Part shown: positions 13,081 through 26,448 of the stretch, piece after piece
How positions within the stretch are numbered: position 1 is the stretch's first letter
Layout of the letters: each line of letters starts with the position of its first letter
DNA from: Wuchereria bancrofti
Taxonomy: Eukaryota > Nematoda > Chromadorea > Rhabditida > Onchocercidae
DNA: 64,000 nucleotides
Reading direction: 5' to 3'
Assembly (NCBI GenBank): GCA_005281725.1
Contig: SSBO01000009.1
Location: forward strand, 1,626,456-1,690,455
Made by a program: the position numbers and the translations under genes
The notes under the pieces: generated by a model
What the model saw: only the letters and a program-made list of their open reading frames with translations
Databases searched by the model: none
Told to the model about the DNA's origin: nothing

Positions 13081-16000
13081 ATGCGTTCCGGAAGTAAATC
13101 CTTAGTAGCTGCACCACCAGATGGTCGAGCTCTTTGGTTGCGACATGACGGTTCATCAAGTTTGTATTTTCTACATTTAAATCTCACATAGGATTTTCAA
13201 CGTTCATCTTAACTAGAACTCTGGCTTTTTCTCTTTTTTCGTTTGTTTTGCATTTGCAATGTTTTGAGTCTTCCTAAACGATGGAATTAGGATTAATTCA
13301 AAATTGAGGGAAATCAAGCTTGATTATGGAGATTTTTGTCTTCGTATGAAAAACAATGGTTCTATTGCTTTTCAGTCTGGCGGTTTTATCCAAAATTTGT
13401 AATTTTTTCTTAATTTTACTAGATTTAGAAATTTCTATCTTAAATTTCTATGCATTAATTTACAGTAAATTTAATGGCAAGCACGTGCTTTATTCCGGCT
13501 GGATTGGCATTACCAGTAGGTGATTGTTTCGAAGTTCGAATTTTACGAGTGGATAGAGCAGCGAAATGCTTATATGTAAAACCGTTATATAGCGATGATC
13601 AATATGAGCTTAGTGTAAGTCTTTCCGGTGCGGCAGTAGACGACACAGAAGATTCATTACGTCCTGCGGTATCACAACCGCTCAGCATGAGTAAGTTTGA
13701 CTAAATCTAATAACGTGTGACGTTGTGGGTTCACGTTAATCTTAAAAATTTCTTTGATATATGGCTTCACACTAATTAAATTTGACTTCATTAGTTGATT
13801 CTATCACAGATATTATCGCGTAAAAACTTGCTACCTACTTGGTTGCCAATATTGCCTTACATAATCAATTATTTCCTACATCCATATTTTTTCATTACAG
13901 AACAATAGTTTGCAAATGGCAGAGTATTTTTTATAAAAATAACATTATCACTTTAAGGCACCGTGTATATGGTACGAACAGAGAAAGGATATCAGAGAGC
14001 GGTATTACTAAAGAGAGAAAAGACAATGACGTTTTCGGTATGCTTTAAAATAGCTTCATTACTTCGATGAGGATTAACTTATTATCTCTCTAACATCTGG
14101 ATGATGGCTAAATCACTTAATCCTTCTTAATTTTTCACGGATTTCGTGAAAAAATCTATAAAAAGTTTCTCATACAACCATTACACAATTCGCTGGTTGG
14201 AAAGTTAGTCTATAGCTACAACATCCTTCTCTAACTTTATGGATGATTGGAGTATATTGTTGCACTGTATTTAAAAATTGTGAAGGCAGCGCTTTTCAGT
14301 TCCCGAAGAAATTTGAAGTCTGTCCGTTTTTTTATCCGATGCATTAGTGTGCTACTGTTCCAACTAAAATAGATTTAAAAAATCATTGATAGCATTGTCA
14401 TTAAATTATCTTTCAATTGAGTGGAGACGGATTTTGAAAATGCCATGACTTTAGATGTATGGTATTGATCTTGGAGAGATGTATAATGTAAGCGCAAATG
14501 ACATATGTGAATTATTGCCATCTTTGTGTGATGTACCACCTCTTTGCTTATGTGTTATTTTGGAATCTTGTTGTAATACAAGCAAATGCGAAGAGTTTGA
14601 GTTCTTGGAAGAAGGAGCGATTTGCATAATCAAAATTTGTAAATTTTTTTGTCATATTTTATATCAGGTTGCATTCTTCTTATCATTTTCCATTTTATAT
14701 TATTCATATAAAATATGAACCACAGAACAAAAAATATAACATTATTCCGACTTCGAACAACTTTGTAGACACTTCTGTCAGTTTTCCAAACGTTTCAGAT
14801 CATGTTGTATACTTATTGAAAATTCCGTCTCATTTAAGGCAATGAATTCCCCTCAAATTATCCTCAACGAGCAAAAGAAATGTATCCACCAGCAATCATG
14901 TCGCAAATATACAAAAAAAATGAGGATGGAAAGTTTGTTGAAATTACATGTACCGAGAAGGTAAAAGTTAGATTATAAAAGCGTTTTTTCTGTGCGAATC
15001 TTTTGGATTATTGGAATCTTAAATTTTTTCTTTTGCTACAAATAAATTATCATGGCTGCTCACTTGTTTTAAAGTATCGTAGTCAATTTTCTGAAAGACG
15101 CTAAGCAAAGCAAGCAGAAGTTTCAGTCTGCTTCTCTGAACTCATAAATGGATTACCGTATTCCAGATAATTGAAAAGATCCCAGAAGCTCCTCTAACTT
15201 CTATTACTGATGAGGTTCAGTTTTCGGGAACTGTCGGATCTAATGTTACGCATGCATCGGTGATCACTGACTCAGTTGCTAGCAGAAAGGCTTTTTTCCA
15301 AACATGTGTCAGTTTTTAGAAAAACAGAATATTTTTGAAACACATTTTCTTGATGGGTTTTTTCTTCAAACTTTCAAAGGTCCTAATCATTGCATATTTG
15401 CTATGTGGAAGTGTGGAAATGCTCATAAAATTTCTATTTTCAGGATTAACTGGGCAACAATTTCTTTTTTAGAGTTCTGAACAATTTTCTATACATTGAT
15501 AACTTCGTCTTGTGAAGATCTGTTCCCACAAAAAGACTGCGTAAATATGAATATATGAGCATTTATTTGTATATACTTATATATATAATCTGTTTCTCGT
15601 GGAATTTACTGGAATGAGGGAGGCAGGCGCGGAAATTATCGGGATACCGTGTCATGATAATAGTAGCAGTATAAGTAGCATCAGTGGTAAATACGTAATG
15701 ATGATTTAATCAAACAGGCATGATTCTGCTCTGTGTTCCACTTTTTTTCTCATTTTGAAGAACTTTGGATTAAATGAAACTTTATCTTTCGTTTATATAT
15801 CTGTACCTATCTATATATATATGATCTATTGATGAACATTCCAATCTTTGATCTAATAATTTTCACTAACAAACACGTTTCAAAAGCTTTAGAGTGAATT
15901 CTCAACAGAGTGGATTAAATTAATGAAGTAGTCAGCGAGGCTAACTTCTTATTTTAAATCCTTTTCTCTATTCATTTAAATGCCTTCTCCAGTTTTTATT

Positions 16001-19000
16001 GACAGAAATTCTCACTTCACAAGTTTTGCTCAGTTTTATCCATCGTTATCTTTCCTCATTCATTACAGTTTTTTTAGACCCCTGTTCAGTTCATTTACAT
16101 ATTAAAAGCATACTAGAACTAGAAATTAAAATTTTGATGCTGTCCAAGATCACAGTAGTGGGTATTTTTTTTTTTCGAGTTTTCAAATTCTTCCAAAATC
16201 TTGATTTTGATTTGATGATTCTTCAACACTTGCAGAACATTAATATTAGCGGTGGTAATAATAGTGGTATGCCTCGACGTCGATGTCGGGCATTGGTAGT
16301 AAAAAGTGCATCGGTGCCAGCGATAACTAGAGATCCAGCTTTGCCGTTTATGTTTCAAAAGTTCAGTGTTTCATTACCGGCTCGTCTGACAGCACGAGTA
16401 ACTGAACGTACAGACTACGACACCTATTTGATGAGGAATCCCGAAGTAATCGATGATCTGACAAGGGTTTGTTCTTGTAGGTTGATCATAGTTGAAGCAT
16501 TTCAAGAATGTTTATACATTTTAAATGGATTAACAGTTTAAGTTTGCTCAAAATTAATATTGATTCATTTTGCATCATTTTTCATCTATGTATTTATATT
16601 ATCCTTTAATAAAAAGGGATGTTATGAGATATACGTCTCTCATGTAATTTAGTTCAGTGAGGAATTAATATTAGCTATTTTTAAGCGTATGGTAACAGTC
16701 ACAACACCTCTAACATCTCGATTATGCTTAGATCGTGGTATTTGTTGTATAGCTCGGTTGATCCGTCCAGCACGGTCAAATAGCTCATCGTTTCAGCCAC
16801 AAACATTCAGGTATATTAGTGATTTAACTTCCCAAGTTGATGTCAAATTTTTGCTGCGAATAGGACAATTCCGGAGAATTGATATTTCCAATATATCATT
16901 GCTGATTTTTTTCCTAAATCTATTATAGTTCTATTTATTTGACTGTGTATTTATTTTTCCTATCAGTGGTCAATTAATTTGTTGTTCATTTTCTAATTTC
17001 CTTCAGTTTCGAAAGAAAAATTTTAAATTTTCAAGTGGAGTTTTTGACTTTTTTCTGTATTAAGTGTTATCCATTTATTTAGAGCAATAGCTAGCCATTA
17101 CCGGCCAGATGATAACACTTGTGAAGTATTGCTTGTTGATTTCGGGCAGACAGTTGTATGTAGTGTATCAGACTTATTTGAACTCCAGGATCAGGTGGGC
17201 ATTTGTTCATTGAGTTGAATATATTGTGATATTTGCAATAGTCAAAAATTATTATTCAAGGTGAATAATTCCAAAACTATTGTCTAGCTATTTAGTCAGC
17301 TTATAGTAGTCGGCTCTGTATTAGTTGAAGCTGTTGTATTTTCTGGTAGTAAATTTTGGAAATTGTGGCAGGTATTTCATGGATACGTACATTTGCCGTA
17401 GTGTCATGATTGGAACATAAAATTTAGTAAGCAATAACGAATTTTAGCCTGCTGAAGTTCTTGAGAAGCCAATAGCATCGTTCCGATGTCGAGTGAAGAG
17501 GTTTTCACCATCAAAAAAGAATGTTAATAAAGGAATAAGGGTAAGGCAATGCTGCGTTTTTCAAACGCTTATATTACGTAAAATTCGGAATGGTCAAAAT
17601 TTAAGTAGAAAAATTGAACTAGAAAATTAATGCATTTTCTAAATACTTTATCGTATAATTATTAAATAATTTAGTTGCTTGTTTACATGTCTATTAAATA
17701 TGTTTACTCATATTTTTTAATAAATACCATATAGTTACGTCTAATACACATGACATGAAGAAATTGTATTTGTATGAGAAAATATCTTTCGGTATTTTTA
17801 ATGAAATGTTAAATGTGATTTGATATCATTATGTTTTCTTGGTCAAGTCCTAACGGAACACTGATACTTTTTTTTTCAGTTACTTGATGAAAATGATTAC
17901 AATGTTTGTTTAACATTGAAATGTGCCCGTGATTTGTATTGGGCAAAAGTGACGTTATCAGATACAGATTTTGTACTTTATTACAAGAAGCCACGAGTTC
18001 GCAAAGAGGTGGATGAAAAAAAAAATATGAAGGAAGGGAAAAATATCAATAGTGCATCACAGGGTTACTCTAATTCTTTTTTACTTCGCTACATTAATTA
18101 ATGTTTTTTTTGTAGTTGATTAACTAAATCATAGTATAGCAAAAGTCTGCACGGAAAGCTGTGACTTGCAGTTCTTACGTCTTTCTCTTGGCGTTAATTA
18201 GTTTAATTTGGAGTTGCGTTCAATTAAAACTTTTTTGAACGTTTTTACTGAAATTTTTTTCGAAACCAAAAATGTACCAAGAATGAATGCTGTGAGAGAG
18301 CTTGAACAACGAAAAGAGGAACTACATGAGGAAGAAGAACGGTTGCATGAACAGGAAGAAATGCTGAGAAAGGAGGAAGAAAATTTTACAAATGAAAGGT
18401 TTGTTGTCGAGATGGAATCGCGTGGGTGAAATATGAGTTTTGTTTTTTAAAAAATGGGATTGGGACAGGCTTTTATTGTCAGAACACTTAGATTTGTCAT
18501 GAGATAGTTCTTAGATATATAACTAAGCTTCTGAAGTTGTTTTTTTCTAGCATCAAGAGGGAACAAGAATTACAGCTGGTAGCATTACAAATGCAGCTAT
18601 GGGATATATCAGCAAAATTGGATGTGATTGCTTCTAATAACTTAAATCTTGTGAAGGCGGTATGTATTATTCAGGTCTGCAAAGAATTTAGTGGAGAAAG
18701 GATTTTGTCAATCAATTTTTTCACGATTAATTAAAATTAGTAGATTTTCCCAGAACAGTGCAGTTCTGCATCCTATTTGCTAACATCAAAGCTTCTGAAG
18801 AATAACTGTCAAACAGAATGCAAATTGTGCAAGCACCACTTGCTAATTGGATCAGTTGTCATATTGTCATAGTTTGTTATGGATACGGCTTCAAATTTCT
18901 TTGCTTCACTTATTGTTTTGACTTCATGAAAAACAGTGAAGTCTCGCCTGTTAACGCATTTCTCCTTGAAGTTCGATAATTCTCAGTTATCTTTTTGCTC

Positions 19001-22000
19001 TTTTTCTTTTATGGCTTCCCATATTTTTTAGATCAGAATACGAGGGGTGAGGAAAGCTTTTTTTTGTAGAATGCTTTCTGCCCGCAACTACAACAAGATA
19101 CATATTGCGATGTTCCCGTATATACTGCAAGTCAACGCGGGAACGGGTACGGTAATGATAATAGTGCGACCAGTATACAACAACAACAACAACAGAATGT
19201 CGTCGTAAGCCAATCTTGGGGAAAGCAGTGGCCATCTTATCTTCAGCCTCCACATACATCGGACATTGTAACGCCCACAAACCAATGCGATCAGCCATAT
19301 CAGCAAATGTTTGTCTTAGTACATTTTAATTAACCGATAGTAAAATATGATATGTTATTGGTAGTAGTGCATCACATATCCAATGAAGCCTTATAGGAGG
19401 GTGTAGAAGGAAGCAGAATTTTTTAGAATAATTAGACAACTTTTTTTTCTTTAAAGCATAAGAAAATTCGGATTCACAAGGATTTAGTTATGCAAATTTC
19501 ACTGTAGTATTGTTCGGTTTCTGTTTGGTTAGTTTGTCTATATTTAGTCCTGAAAATTTTTCAGATCTACAGAAAATTTTATATATATCCTAAATTAAAA
19601 CTCGAAATTTCGCAGCATTTCATTTTAGGAATGATATGCGCTCATTAATGCCCTATGTGACGGATGCACAGGTATCATTCCCGAATGCAACAATTGATCA
19701 TCATTTTGAGATTCCGAAATACAACCAGAATATAAACAATGTAATGATTCGTATTATAATTAACGTGTCAATTTAATTCATTCTAATTTAACTTAATTTA
19801 ATTGATTTAATTTTATGAATAAAAGTAGCATCGGAATTTGCTGGGATTCGCAATTTAGTTTTCTAAACAGTGTAGACTATGAGCAATTGATTTAGCACAT
19901 TCAATTCGTTTATTCATTTTATTTAATGTCGCTGCACTATTTTCTGAAATTCTTTGGAGTTTCAGATAACGAGCAATTTTAAGCGGTTTTGAAATCTCGA
20001 AAGTTTAAAAATGAGATTTTCAAAAATTAGATCTTGAGATAGAGTTTACCTTTTAAATGTTATTGCAGCACGATTCCCCTGCAAAATGGTATTTTCCGCC
20101 AAGAAAATGGCGAGTTGCATCACCCAAAACAACACGGGAACCGATGCTCAATGACACTTCTTCGGAAAGCAACAATGGACATTTAACAATGCAACGATCA
20201 TCACGCAGTAATAAATTTCAGCCGCTATTTCGTTCCAGTTCAAAAGCTAAGAAACGTTCAATGCAATCAAAGGCTACTCCTCCAACATCAAAAACAAATT
20301 CCATGGTTTCGAATTCAAGCACAGGTTACAAAGTCTTTTGAGTACTTTTTTTTGTTATCTAAAATTCATTATTTCTTTATTCCAATATGCGTCACCTAAT
20401 TTTACTTATTTCCTTATTTTTTGTTTACTATTATCTTCATTTAACACTATGTTGTATTTATTTGTCAGTAGTTTTATAAAAAATTTTCTTTCGAGTCAAA
20501 ATCGAAGCTAATATGCTGTGATAGAGACATCTCAAACTTCAAGCTAATGATTAATAATCGCTCCATTACCAGTGGTACTGAAATTCAACAAGATTTTTCA
20601 ACTTTTTATTTATTTTTATTTTAGATTGCAAAATTTCTGTATCAGCAGATTCTTTTTGGGATAGCTGCCATCGTAAATTGGAATATGGTGAACCTCCACA
20701 CCGGACAATCAGTGATTATTGTAATATTGTTAAAAAACAGTCGCATGGTAAGTGCTAGGAATTTATTTCTACCGTTATTATATTTCGCAATAATTTTAGT
20801 ATGGATCGTATAAAGTAGCCCAATAGAAATTTTTATTTCAGACATGCAAAGTAATTTTCCGAAACGTTCAGTGAGTGAAGCTTCACAATATATGAAAAAT
20901 TTGCCGAAGTTTTCAAATCAACAAATTCCACAGGTAATACTGGAGCATCTGCGGACAACTTTTGAAGATATAGTAATTCTTTATTTCCATTTATTTGTAA
21001 TTGATCAAAAATGTTTGTAATGGCAAGAAGGGGTAATAAGGGGAATGCGTTTAGTCTAGCTGATTTTCAAAACTTCATTCATATCATAATATTCACAGGT
21101 ATCCGATTCATCACACACAAGTTTGATTAAAAAACCGATTTATACATCCGACGAATCAGCTGATTATAGTCAATTATGCGTTAGAACGAGTAACTATGAA
21201 GGACAGGAAACGGTACTTACTATCTTACAAAACTCGTGATCTGGCAGTTCTAACAAAAATCTAGCTTAGTTTTGTTGTAAAATGAATTATAGAAGAAACC
21301 GTTTCTAATTTCAGATTGTATCTCCAGAGCCAATCTCCTTGCATCAAGACGATGATCTGCAGTCATTTCCAACTTATCAGGTGCAGTAATTCTATAGTAT
21401 GATATTCGAAAATGCATGATATTCTACTTTAATTTTAACTTTAGGGACAGCAGTGTTTTGTGTTGTGCTGCATTATTGAATTTTCAGGTATATCATAAGC
21501 TTATCAGTATAGTTAATGGAAGCGAATTGATGGTACGAAGAGTTGGTAGCAATACTGATTGGCCAGTATTTTTTGTAACCCCAGCTACAGCATCGCAAGA
21601 TACATCTGCCGAATGTTTCGCTTCGTTGTATCCAACACAGAAACTGAATGCTAATGAAATGGTTAATTTTACTCACGTTGATATTTATCTTTCTCTTAGA
21701 TTAATGGCAAATAAGTTTCAGTATGTTGCTGAAAAGCTAAAGTTTACAAAAACGTTATGGGAAGAAACTTCTATAATAGAGTTACGAAAGATATATTAAA
21801 CAATTCTTTTCCTCTTATTATTGTATATTTGCAGGCAATTGGTGTACTTTGTATAGTACAGTGTAATGATCTTGGAAAAACAAAAGTTAGAGCAGTTATT
21901 GAACACTTCATTGAAAACGTTGTATATGTACGACACATTGACGATGGACATATGGAAACCATCCGGCAAAATGAATTATGGTCTACAGAAAACTTGGTAA

Positions 22001-22342
22001 ACTTTGTTTGAAACTTCAACAGCCTTAATAAGTGGTCGTGTTCAGGTTTCACAGTGCTATTTCGTATTAAATTACCATGTTTTTTCTTGATTAAGCATAG
22101 ATCCTGGGACATACTAATTCTTTCAGTCTCCAAGTGTTCGTACCCAACCTGCTCTAGCAGTACCGTGTATTTTGGCTTCTCTGAATGAAGCAGAACTGGT
22201 TAAAACGATTAGTTTCCGTATGAATAAAATACCTTGCGTTGGTCAGCTAATGCGTGTTCTATTCAAGGAACAACGTAATTCAGACGGTATTTGGGTTGTC
22301 GAATTAATAAATGAAATGATTGACGATGATGAAACTGAATGA
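13081..22342 (+). CDS. multi-Tudor-domain protein
   Basis: About 1060 residues with at least two convincing extended Tudor units and one weak one. Tudor domains bind methylated arginine/lysine and scaffold RNP or small-RNA complexes; the exact role here is unknown. Exons: 13081-13159, 13466-13690, 14839-14960, 15167-15307, 16236-16466, 16653-16810, 17083-17194, 17448-17540, 17880-18063, an unresolved exon ending at 18398, 18551-18659, 19070-19308, 19629-19740, 20069-20324, 20625-20747, 20842-20933, 21099-21212, 21315-21380, 21488-21724, 21835-21996, 22127-22342. The N-terminal unit contains GDCFEVRILRV. The middle unit has CCIARLIRPAR then CEVLLVDFGQTVVC. The C-terminal unit has GVLCIVQCNDLGKTKVRAVI, VVYVRHIDDGHMETI and a following CILASL strand, the usual SN-like continuation. 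Between them are a charged coiled coil (EQRKEELHEEEERLHEQEEM, 18301-18398), a Q run and S/K-rich disordered sequence. The start ATG follows GAAAACGGAAAA. Stop TGA at 22340; poly(A) signal AATAAA at 22535. I cannot assign orthology to a named Tudor protein. Confidence 0.82.
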
Positions 22343-24282
22343 ACTTATTATTCTTTTGATTATTATTAGAAATTTTCTGAAAAAAATCAATTTTTTATGT
22401 CCTTATCTGCATCTATTCAAACTGAATTGCTTTTTGCGAAATCAATTTTTTGTTTTTTTTTTTTAAAAATACCAAAGTATTTGCTTCGCTGTAATCCGAG
22501 TGCATAAAAAAGTAAATAGATATTTGCATTTTATAATAAAGTTACATGAAAGAAGAGATGAATGCTTAGTTTTAAACTAAGGAATTTTCAAGTTGGAAAT
22601 TCGTCGCTTCTGAAAAAAAATTGTTCCCGAATATCCAGCTTGCACAGCTGATTTTCTCTTTAATTTCTTTTGCATAGTATCTTCAACCAACTTTTTAAAT
22701 TCGTTTGTTATTTGTCGATATTAATACTTATACAGCTCTTTTTTACGTTAACTTCTTACATGATAGCTGTGTGTAATTGAAGTTTCATCATATCTGAAAT
22801 CGATTGTAAACTATGTAAAATCTCCGATATTTTCTTAAAGGAAAAAACTGTAGTCTTTAATGGGATTTGAAATTTTATTATAAGAAGTTGCATCTTCGCA
22901 AATTTAAGCTAGATTTCAGGTCCAGTTAAGATTCAAAAATCTACGTCCGACTCTATCCTATTATAAACTTTCTCCTGAATTACAGAAGAGAAAAAAAGAA
23001 AGTTTCCTTGGCATCTGATGTTTTGAACTTCGCACATTTGCATCTTCACGTAAACCTTTTTTGGTCAAACTTAACCTTCTTTTATCTGTTAAGGAATAAA
23101 AGTTTCTGGATCTAAAGCATTTATTGCAAAATAATATGGATTTATTTGCTCGTTTTAGAATACTCATTTTATAGAGAATGAAAAGATTCATAATAAGGGT
23201 AGCAGAAGAAGGAATAAAGAATCTTAAGGGGAGTAAGCAATCTTAGTAGACAGGATTTCAAAGCACGTTCACATATAATTATAACAAAGAAAAGTAGAAA
23301 TCTAAAATTCTGACGATATACTCTTAATTACTTTAAATATATTAATCAAGATATGATAAAAGTATAATAAAAGTATCTAATTTATGGTTTCCTCATCTAA
23401 TTTATTGGCGGCATCGATGTGATAGTCTTTATACTACTGCGAAGGAACAAATTTATCCACAATTTTTGTCTAAGATTAAAAACAAGAAATATAAGGAATT
23501 CTTTCATTATAGTTTTCTCATCTAATTTATTGGCAGCATCGATGTGACAGTAATTCACCAAATAGATAGACACAAACTTGAAGTTATCGAAAATCTTTTA
23601 CTATAAAAGCCTTTGAAATTATTCTGTCCGTCTTATCTAACGGTTAGTTGGTTGGGTAATTTTGTTACTCATGCACTTGGCCAATATCTTCATCATACCA
23701 CTTTGTTTTTGAGATTGGGCCTAGTCATGCGACTTTTCAATTCTACTACTATTCAACTTAACTACCATCGATGCCACAATGCAAAGTTCGATTTAATTAA
23801 GGATACTTGACATTAAAAAGCAAGTATCAAAGCATGAACATGAGCCCAAAAATTTAAGGGAACTGCTTTGAGGACAAGGATGTTTTTGACTAACAAAATA
23901 TGAGATAGCATACCTATACGAAAAGATTTCTGATCCAGCATAGCAAAAAAAGAAACTGGTAATTAATAAATATGTTCCCTGTATCATACTTCATATAACT
24001 TCTCTAAATCTTATCAAATTTGATCCTCGTTTATCAATCAATGCACAGCGTATATTTATTGAAGTTCTAAGTAACCAATGCCTACTTGACACTTCATTTT
24101 ACTTGTTCATAGGCTACAGTTTTGTTGACGTTCAAACAACTGTTTAAAACATAGTGAAAAACATATGAAATTTTTCCTTTATAGAAAAAAAAAAAACAGA
24201 AAGTATAAAATTAATTCAAAAAGCCGAAATAGCATCAAATTTCCAGTGCATTGGAAGAGATTACGATAAGGTGTAGTTATAT
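22343..24282. other. intergenic region, Tudor gene to tRNA
   Basis: It begins with the Tudor-gene 3' UTR (AATAAA at 22535-22540). Beyond that I see only AT-rich sequence, short chance ORFs and the direct repeat listed separately. Confidence 0.6.
23392..23550 (+). repeat. spaced direct repeat, two ~34-bp copies
   Basis: CTCATCTAATTTATTGGC followed by a GGCATCGATGTGATAG-like tail occurs at 23392-23424 and again, with two substitutions, at 23517-23550. The copies are 125 bp apart. Function unknown. Confidence 0.75.
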
Positions 24283-24354
24283 GGTCCCGTGGTGTAGTGG
24301 TTAGCACTCAGGACTCTGAATCCTGCGACGGGAGTTCAAATCTCCCCGGGACCT
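24283..24354 (+). tRNA. tRNA-Gln (anticodon CTG)
   Basis: All four arms pair. Acceptor stem GGTCCCG (24283-24289) pairs with CGGGACC (24347-24353), discriminator T. D stem GTGT/GCAC. Anticodon stem CAGGA/TCCTG encloses loop CTCTGAA with anticodon CTG at 24316-24318, which reads CAG (Gln). T stem GGGAG/CTCCC with loop TTCAAAT. No intron. The internal A box (TGGTGTAGTGG) and B box (GTTCAAATC) are intact, and a T4 run 12 bp downstream can serve as Pol III terminator. Confidence 0.97.
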
Positions 24355-25141
24355 TGGCGTGCTCACTTTTACTCTTTGCCCAGTAATAATTTGTGAAGTT
24401 AGTAAAAGTTTTAAAATACTACAAAAATCTAAAGTTCTCAGTGCTAAGAGCTACATCAATTATAAATTATTTAATTTCGAAGCAATTCGAAAGTCTGACA
24501 ACTTCCAATATTCTTTGTCCTTTAATATTTCATAAACTTTTCTACATCAATCATAGCTATTGTCATTTCCAATAATAACTATTCTTGTCGAAATTTGAGA
24601 CAAAATTCAGAATATTGATGATTTTCCTTTTTCCTCTAATTTTTAAAAATTTTAAATAAACGTTAATTCTAAAAAATTGACACACATATGAACTGTTAAC
24701 ATTAGAAAAAGGAAAGAGAAAAAAGGAATGGAAAGGGAAGAAGGAAAGATTGCAAAAGAGCGGAGTGCAAAGTGAGGTTAGGTTATATAGCAAAAGATTT
24801 CGATGCAGTATTCGACTGATAAAGCACTTGCTTATCACTCAGAATGATAACTCATGTGATAAGACATCCAGTAGACTATTATGGGACAGAGTAATGATAT
24901 AGAAGAGACGACAAAGAAATAGATTACCTGAATCTGTTAACCTGAATGACCTCAACTGGAATAAGGAGAAGACAAGAAAAACAAACAATTCTGAAACAAA
25001 AGCTCTCGAATTTAAAATTTCAGTAGGTGTATTTTGCGGTTGACCGGACGAGGGGACATTTATTTAAACTTTTTGGGTTAAAAGTTTAGTGTTTACATTC
25101 AAGTCAGTATTCTTCTTTCACGTTACTCTTCACGTGCTCGT
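24355..25141. other. intergenic region, tRNA to Nudix gene
   Basis: No gene or RNA recognised. The last 60 bp before the Nudix start are pyrimidine-rich (TATTCTTCTTTCACG) and may hold its promoter or 5' UTR. Confidence 0.5.
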
Positions 25142-26175
25142 ATGATGGCCGACATTGTACGTGCAGCGGGTATGCTAGTTTATCGTTATAAGGCTGATCG
25201 AATCGAATATTTATTATTGCAAGCGTCGTATCCTCCACATCATTGGTCTCCACCAAAAGGTTTTGTTTGCTTTGTTTGAGTGTCTCATAAGAGCCACTCA
25301 TGGTGTTATATTTCCTTTAATCTCACTCATTTGACACATATATGTAGGATAATATTTTTATCTCTCAGCAAAAGTAATATGCTATGTCGTCCGTAATTTA
25401 CTACATATTTTCTAGAAAAGACTTCTTAAAACTCAGGACATTTTTACTCTAGTTTGAACACAATTTTAACACATTTTTACTCTAATTTGAACACAATTTT
25501 AACACATTGGCGAGTGGTAACTTTGGGAGCTGTAGGTTTTATTTGTTATTTGTAATTAGGGTTTAGTAAATTGTTCAGAATTTCATTTCAGTTGTATCCT
25601 TTTAGAAGGAAATTTATTTTCATACATGTTAAGGTCATATTGATCCTGGTGAAGACGAATGGTCGGCAGCATTACGTGAGACCTGTGAAGAAGCTGGAAT
25701 AACGGCCAATAATTTGGATGTACATATGGACTTTGTAGAAGTTCTGAACTATGTCGTGAAAAAAAGTGACCGACATGGAGAAGAGATTAACAAACAAGTG
25801 AGGGACTTTCGAGATTTAATTTATCGTTGATAATTACCATAGTTATAACTACCGTCCATATTATTTAACATAAGCATCACAGTAGTTGCCGTTATGTAAG
25901 TATGAATGAGTTATGCCTGATCGGAGGGTTTTCCATTTTGATTCCTCTAAACATGCTAGATTTGTGGAATATCGTCATCAAAATTCACTTTTTTTTTTCA
26001 GAAAACAGTCAAGTATTGGTTGGCAAGGTTGAAAAACGATGAAGAAATTAGATTATCAGATGAACATCAAGATGTTAGATGGTTATCGGTGGATGAAGCT
26101 AGTATGTTGGCACAGTACAAGGAAATGCAGGATTTGATTCGAAAAGCTGAGGAATATTTAATTCATAAAAAGTAG
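25142..26175 (+). CDS. NUDT2: bis(5'-nucleosyl)-tetraphosphatase (Ap4A hydrolase), Nudix family
   Basis: Hydrolyses asymmetric Ap4A to AMP and ATP, removing a stress-linked dinucleotide. Three exons, 25142-25259, 25634-25797 and 26002-26175, with canonical GT-AG introns and closed phases, give 151 residues, about the usual size for this small enzyme (about 140-150). The Nudix box is complete: GHIDPGEDEWSAALRETCEE, with the following AG supplying GX5EX7REUXEEXGU and all three catalytic glutamates. Upstream SPPKG and downstream VKYWLARL and DVRWLS match the animal Ap4A hydrolase subgroup rather than decapping or CoA Nudix enzymes. Two consecutive ATGs (25142, 25145) can start it. Poly(A) signal AATAAA at 26255-26260. 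It is convergent with the bestrophin gene, with 273 bp between stops. Confidence 0.95.
25438..25503 (+). repeat. 33-bp tandem duplication in Nudix intron 1
   Basis: Two adjacent 33-bp units (25438-25470 and 25471-25503) beginning ACATTTTTACTCTA differ at one base. Confidence 0.9.
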
Positions 26176-26254
26176 GCCTTTCATTTTGTCACTGTTACTA
26201 TACTTCCCAATAAGTAGTGATAAATTATTTTAATCTCTGTATGTACTGATTTCT

Positions 26255-26260
26255 AATAAA
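26255..26260 (+). promoter_or_regulatory. poly(A) signal AATAAA of Nudix gene
   Basis: Canonical AATAAA 80 bp after the stop codon, the first such hexamer downstream. Confidence 0.6.
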
Positions 26261-26448
26261 TTGCTAGGTTTTTACAGATCTTGTCAATTTCATGTTAATT
26301 TTAATTAAATTTTAATCTTTGTAGGTAACATTATTATAGGATTCTTCACTTCGTTCTAACTACTGTTTAATTCATATATACCATTCAAATATTTATAATA
26401 TAAATATTTGGTGGTTCTTTTAATTTTCAGACACTGTTATTATGCATG

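Noticed and set aside
15590..15700. Open stretch reading VEFTGMREAGAEIIG inside a Tudor-gene intron
   Set aside because: No AG acceptor in phase, and inclusion would break the phase between exons 15167-15307 and 16236-16466.
23392..23550. CRISPR-like array
   Set aside because: Only two copies, and this is nuclear eukaryotic DNA.
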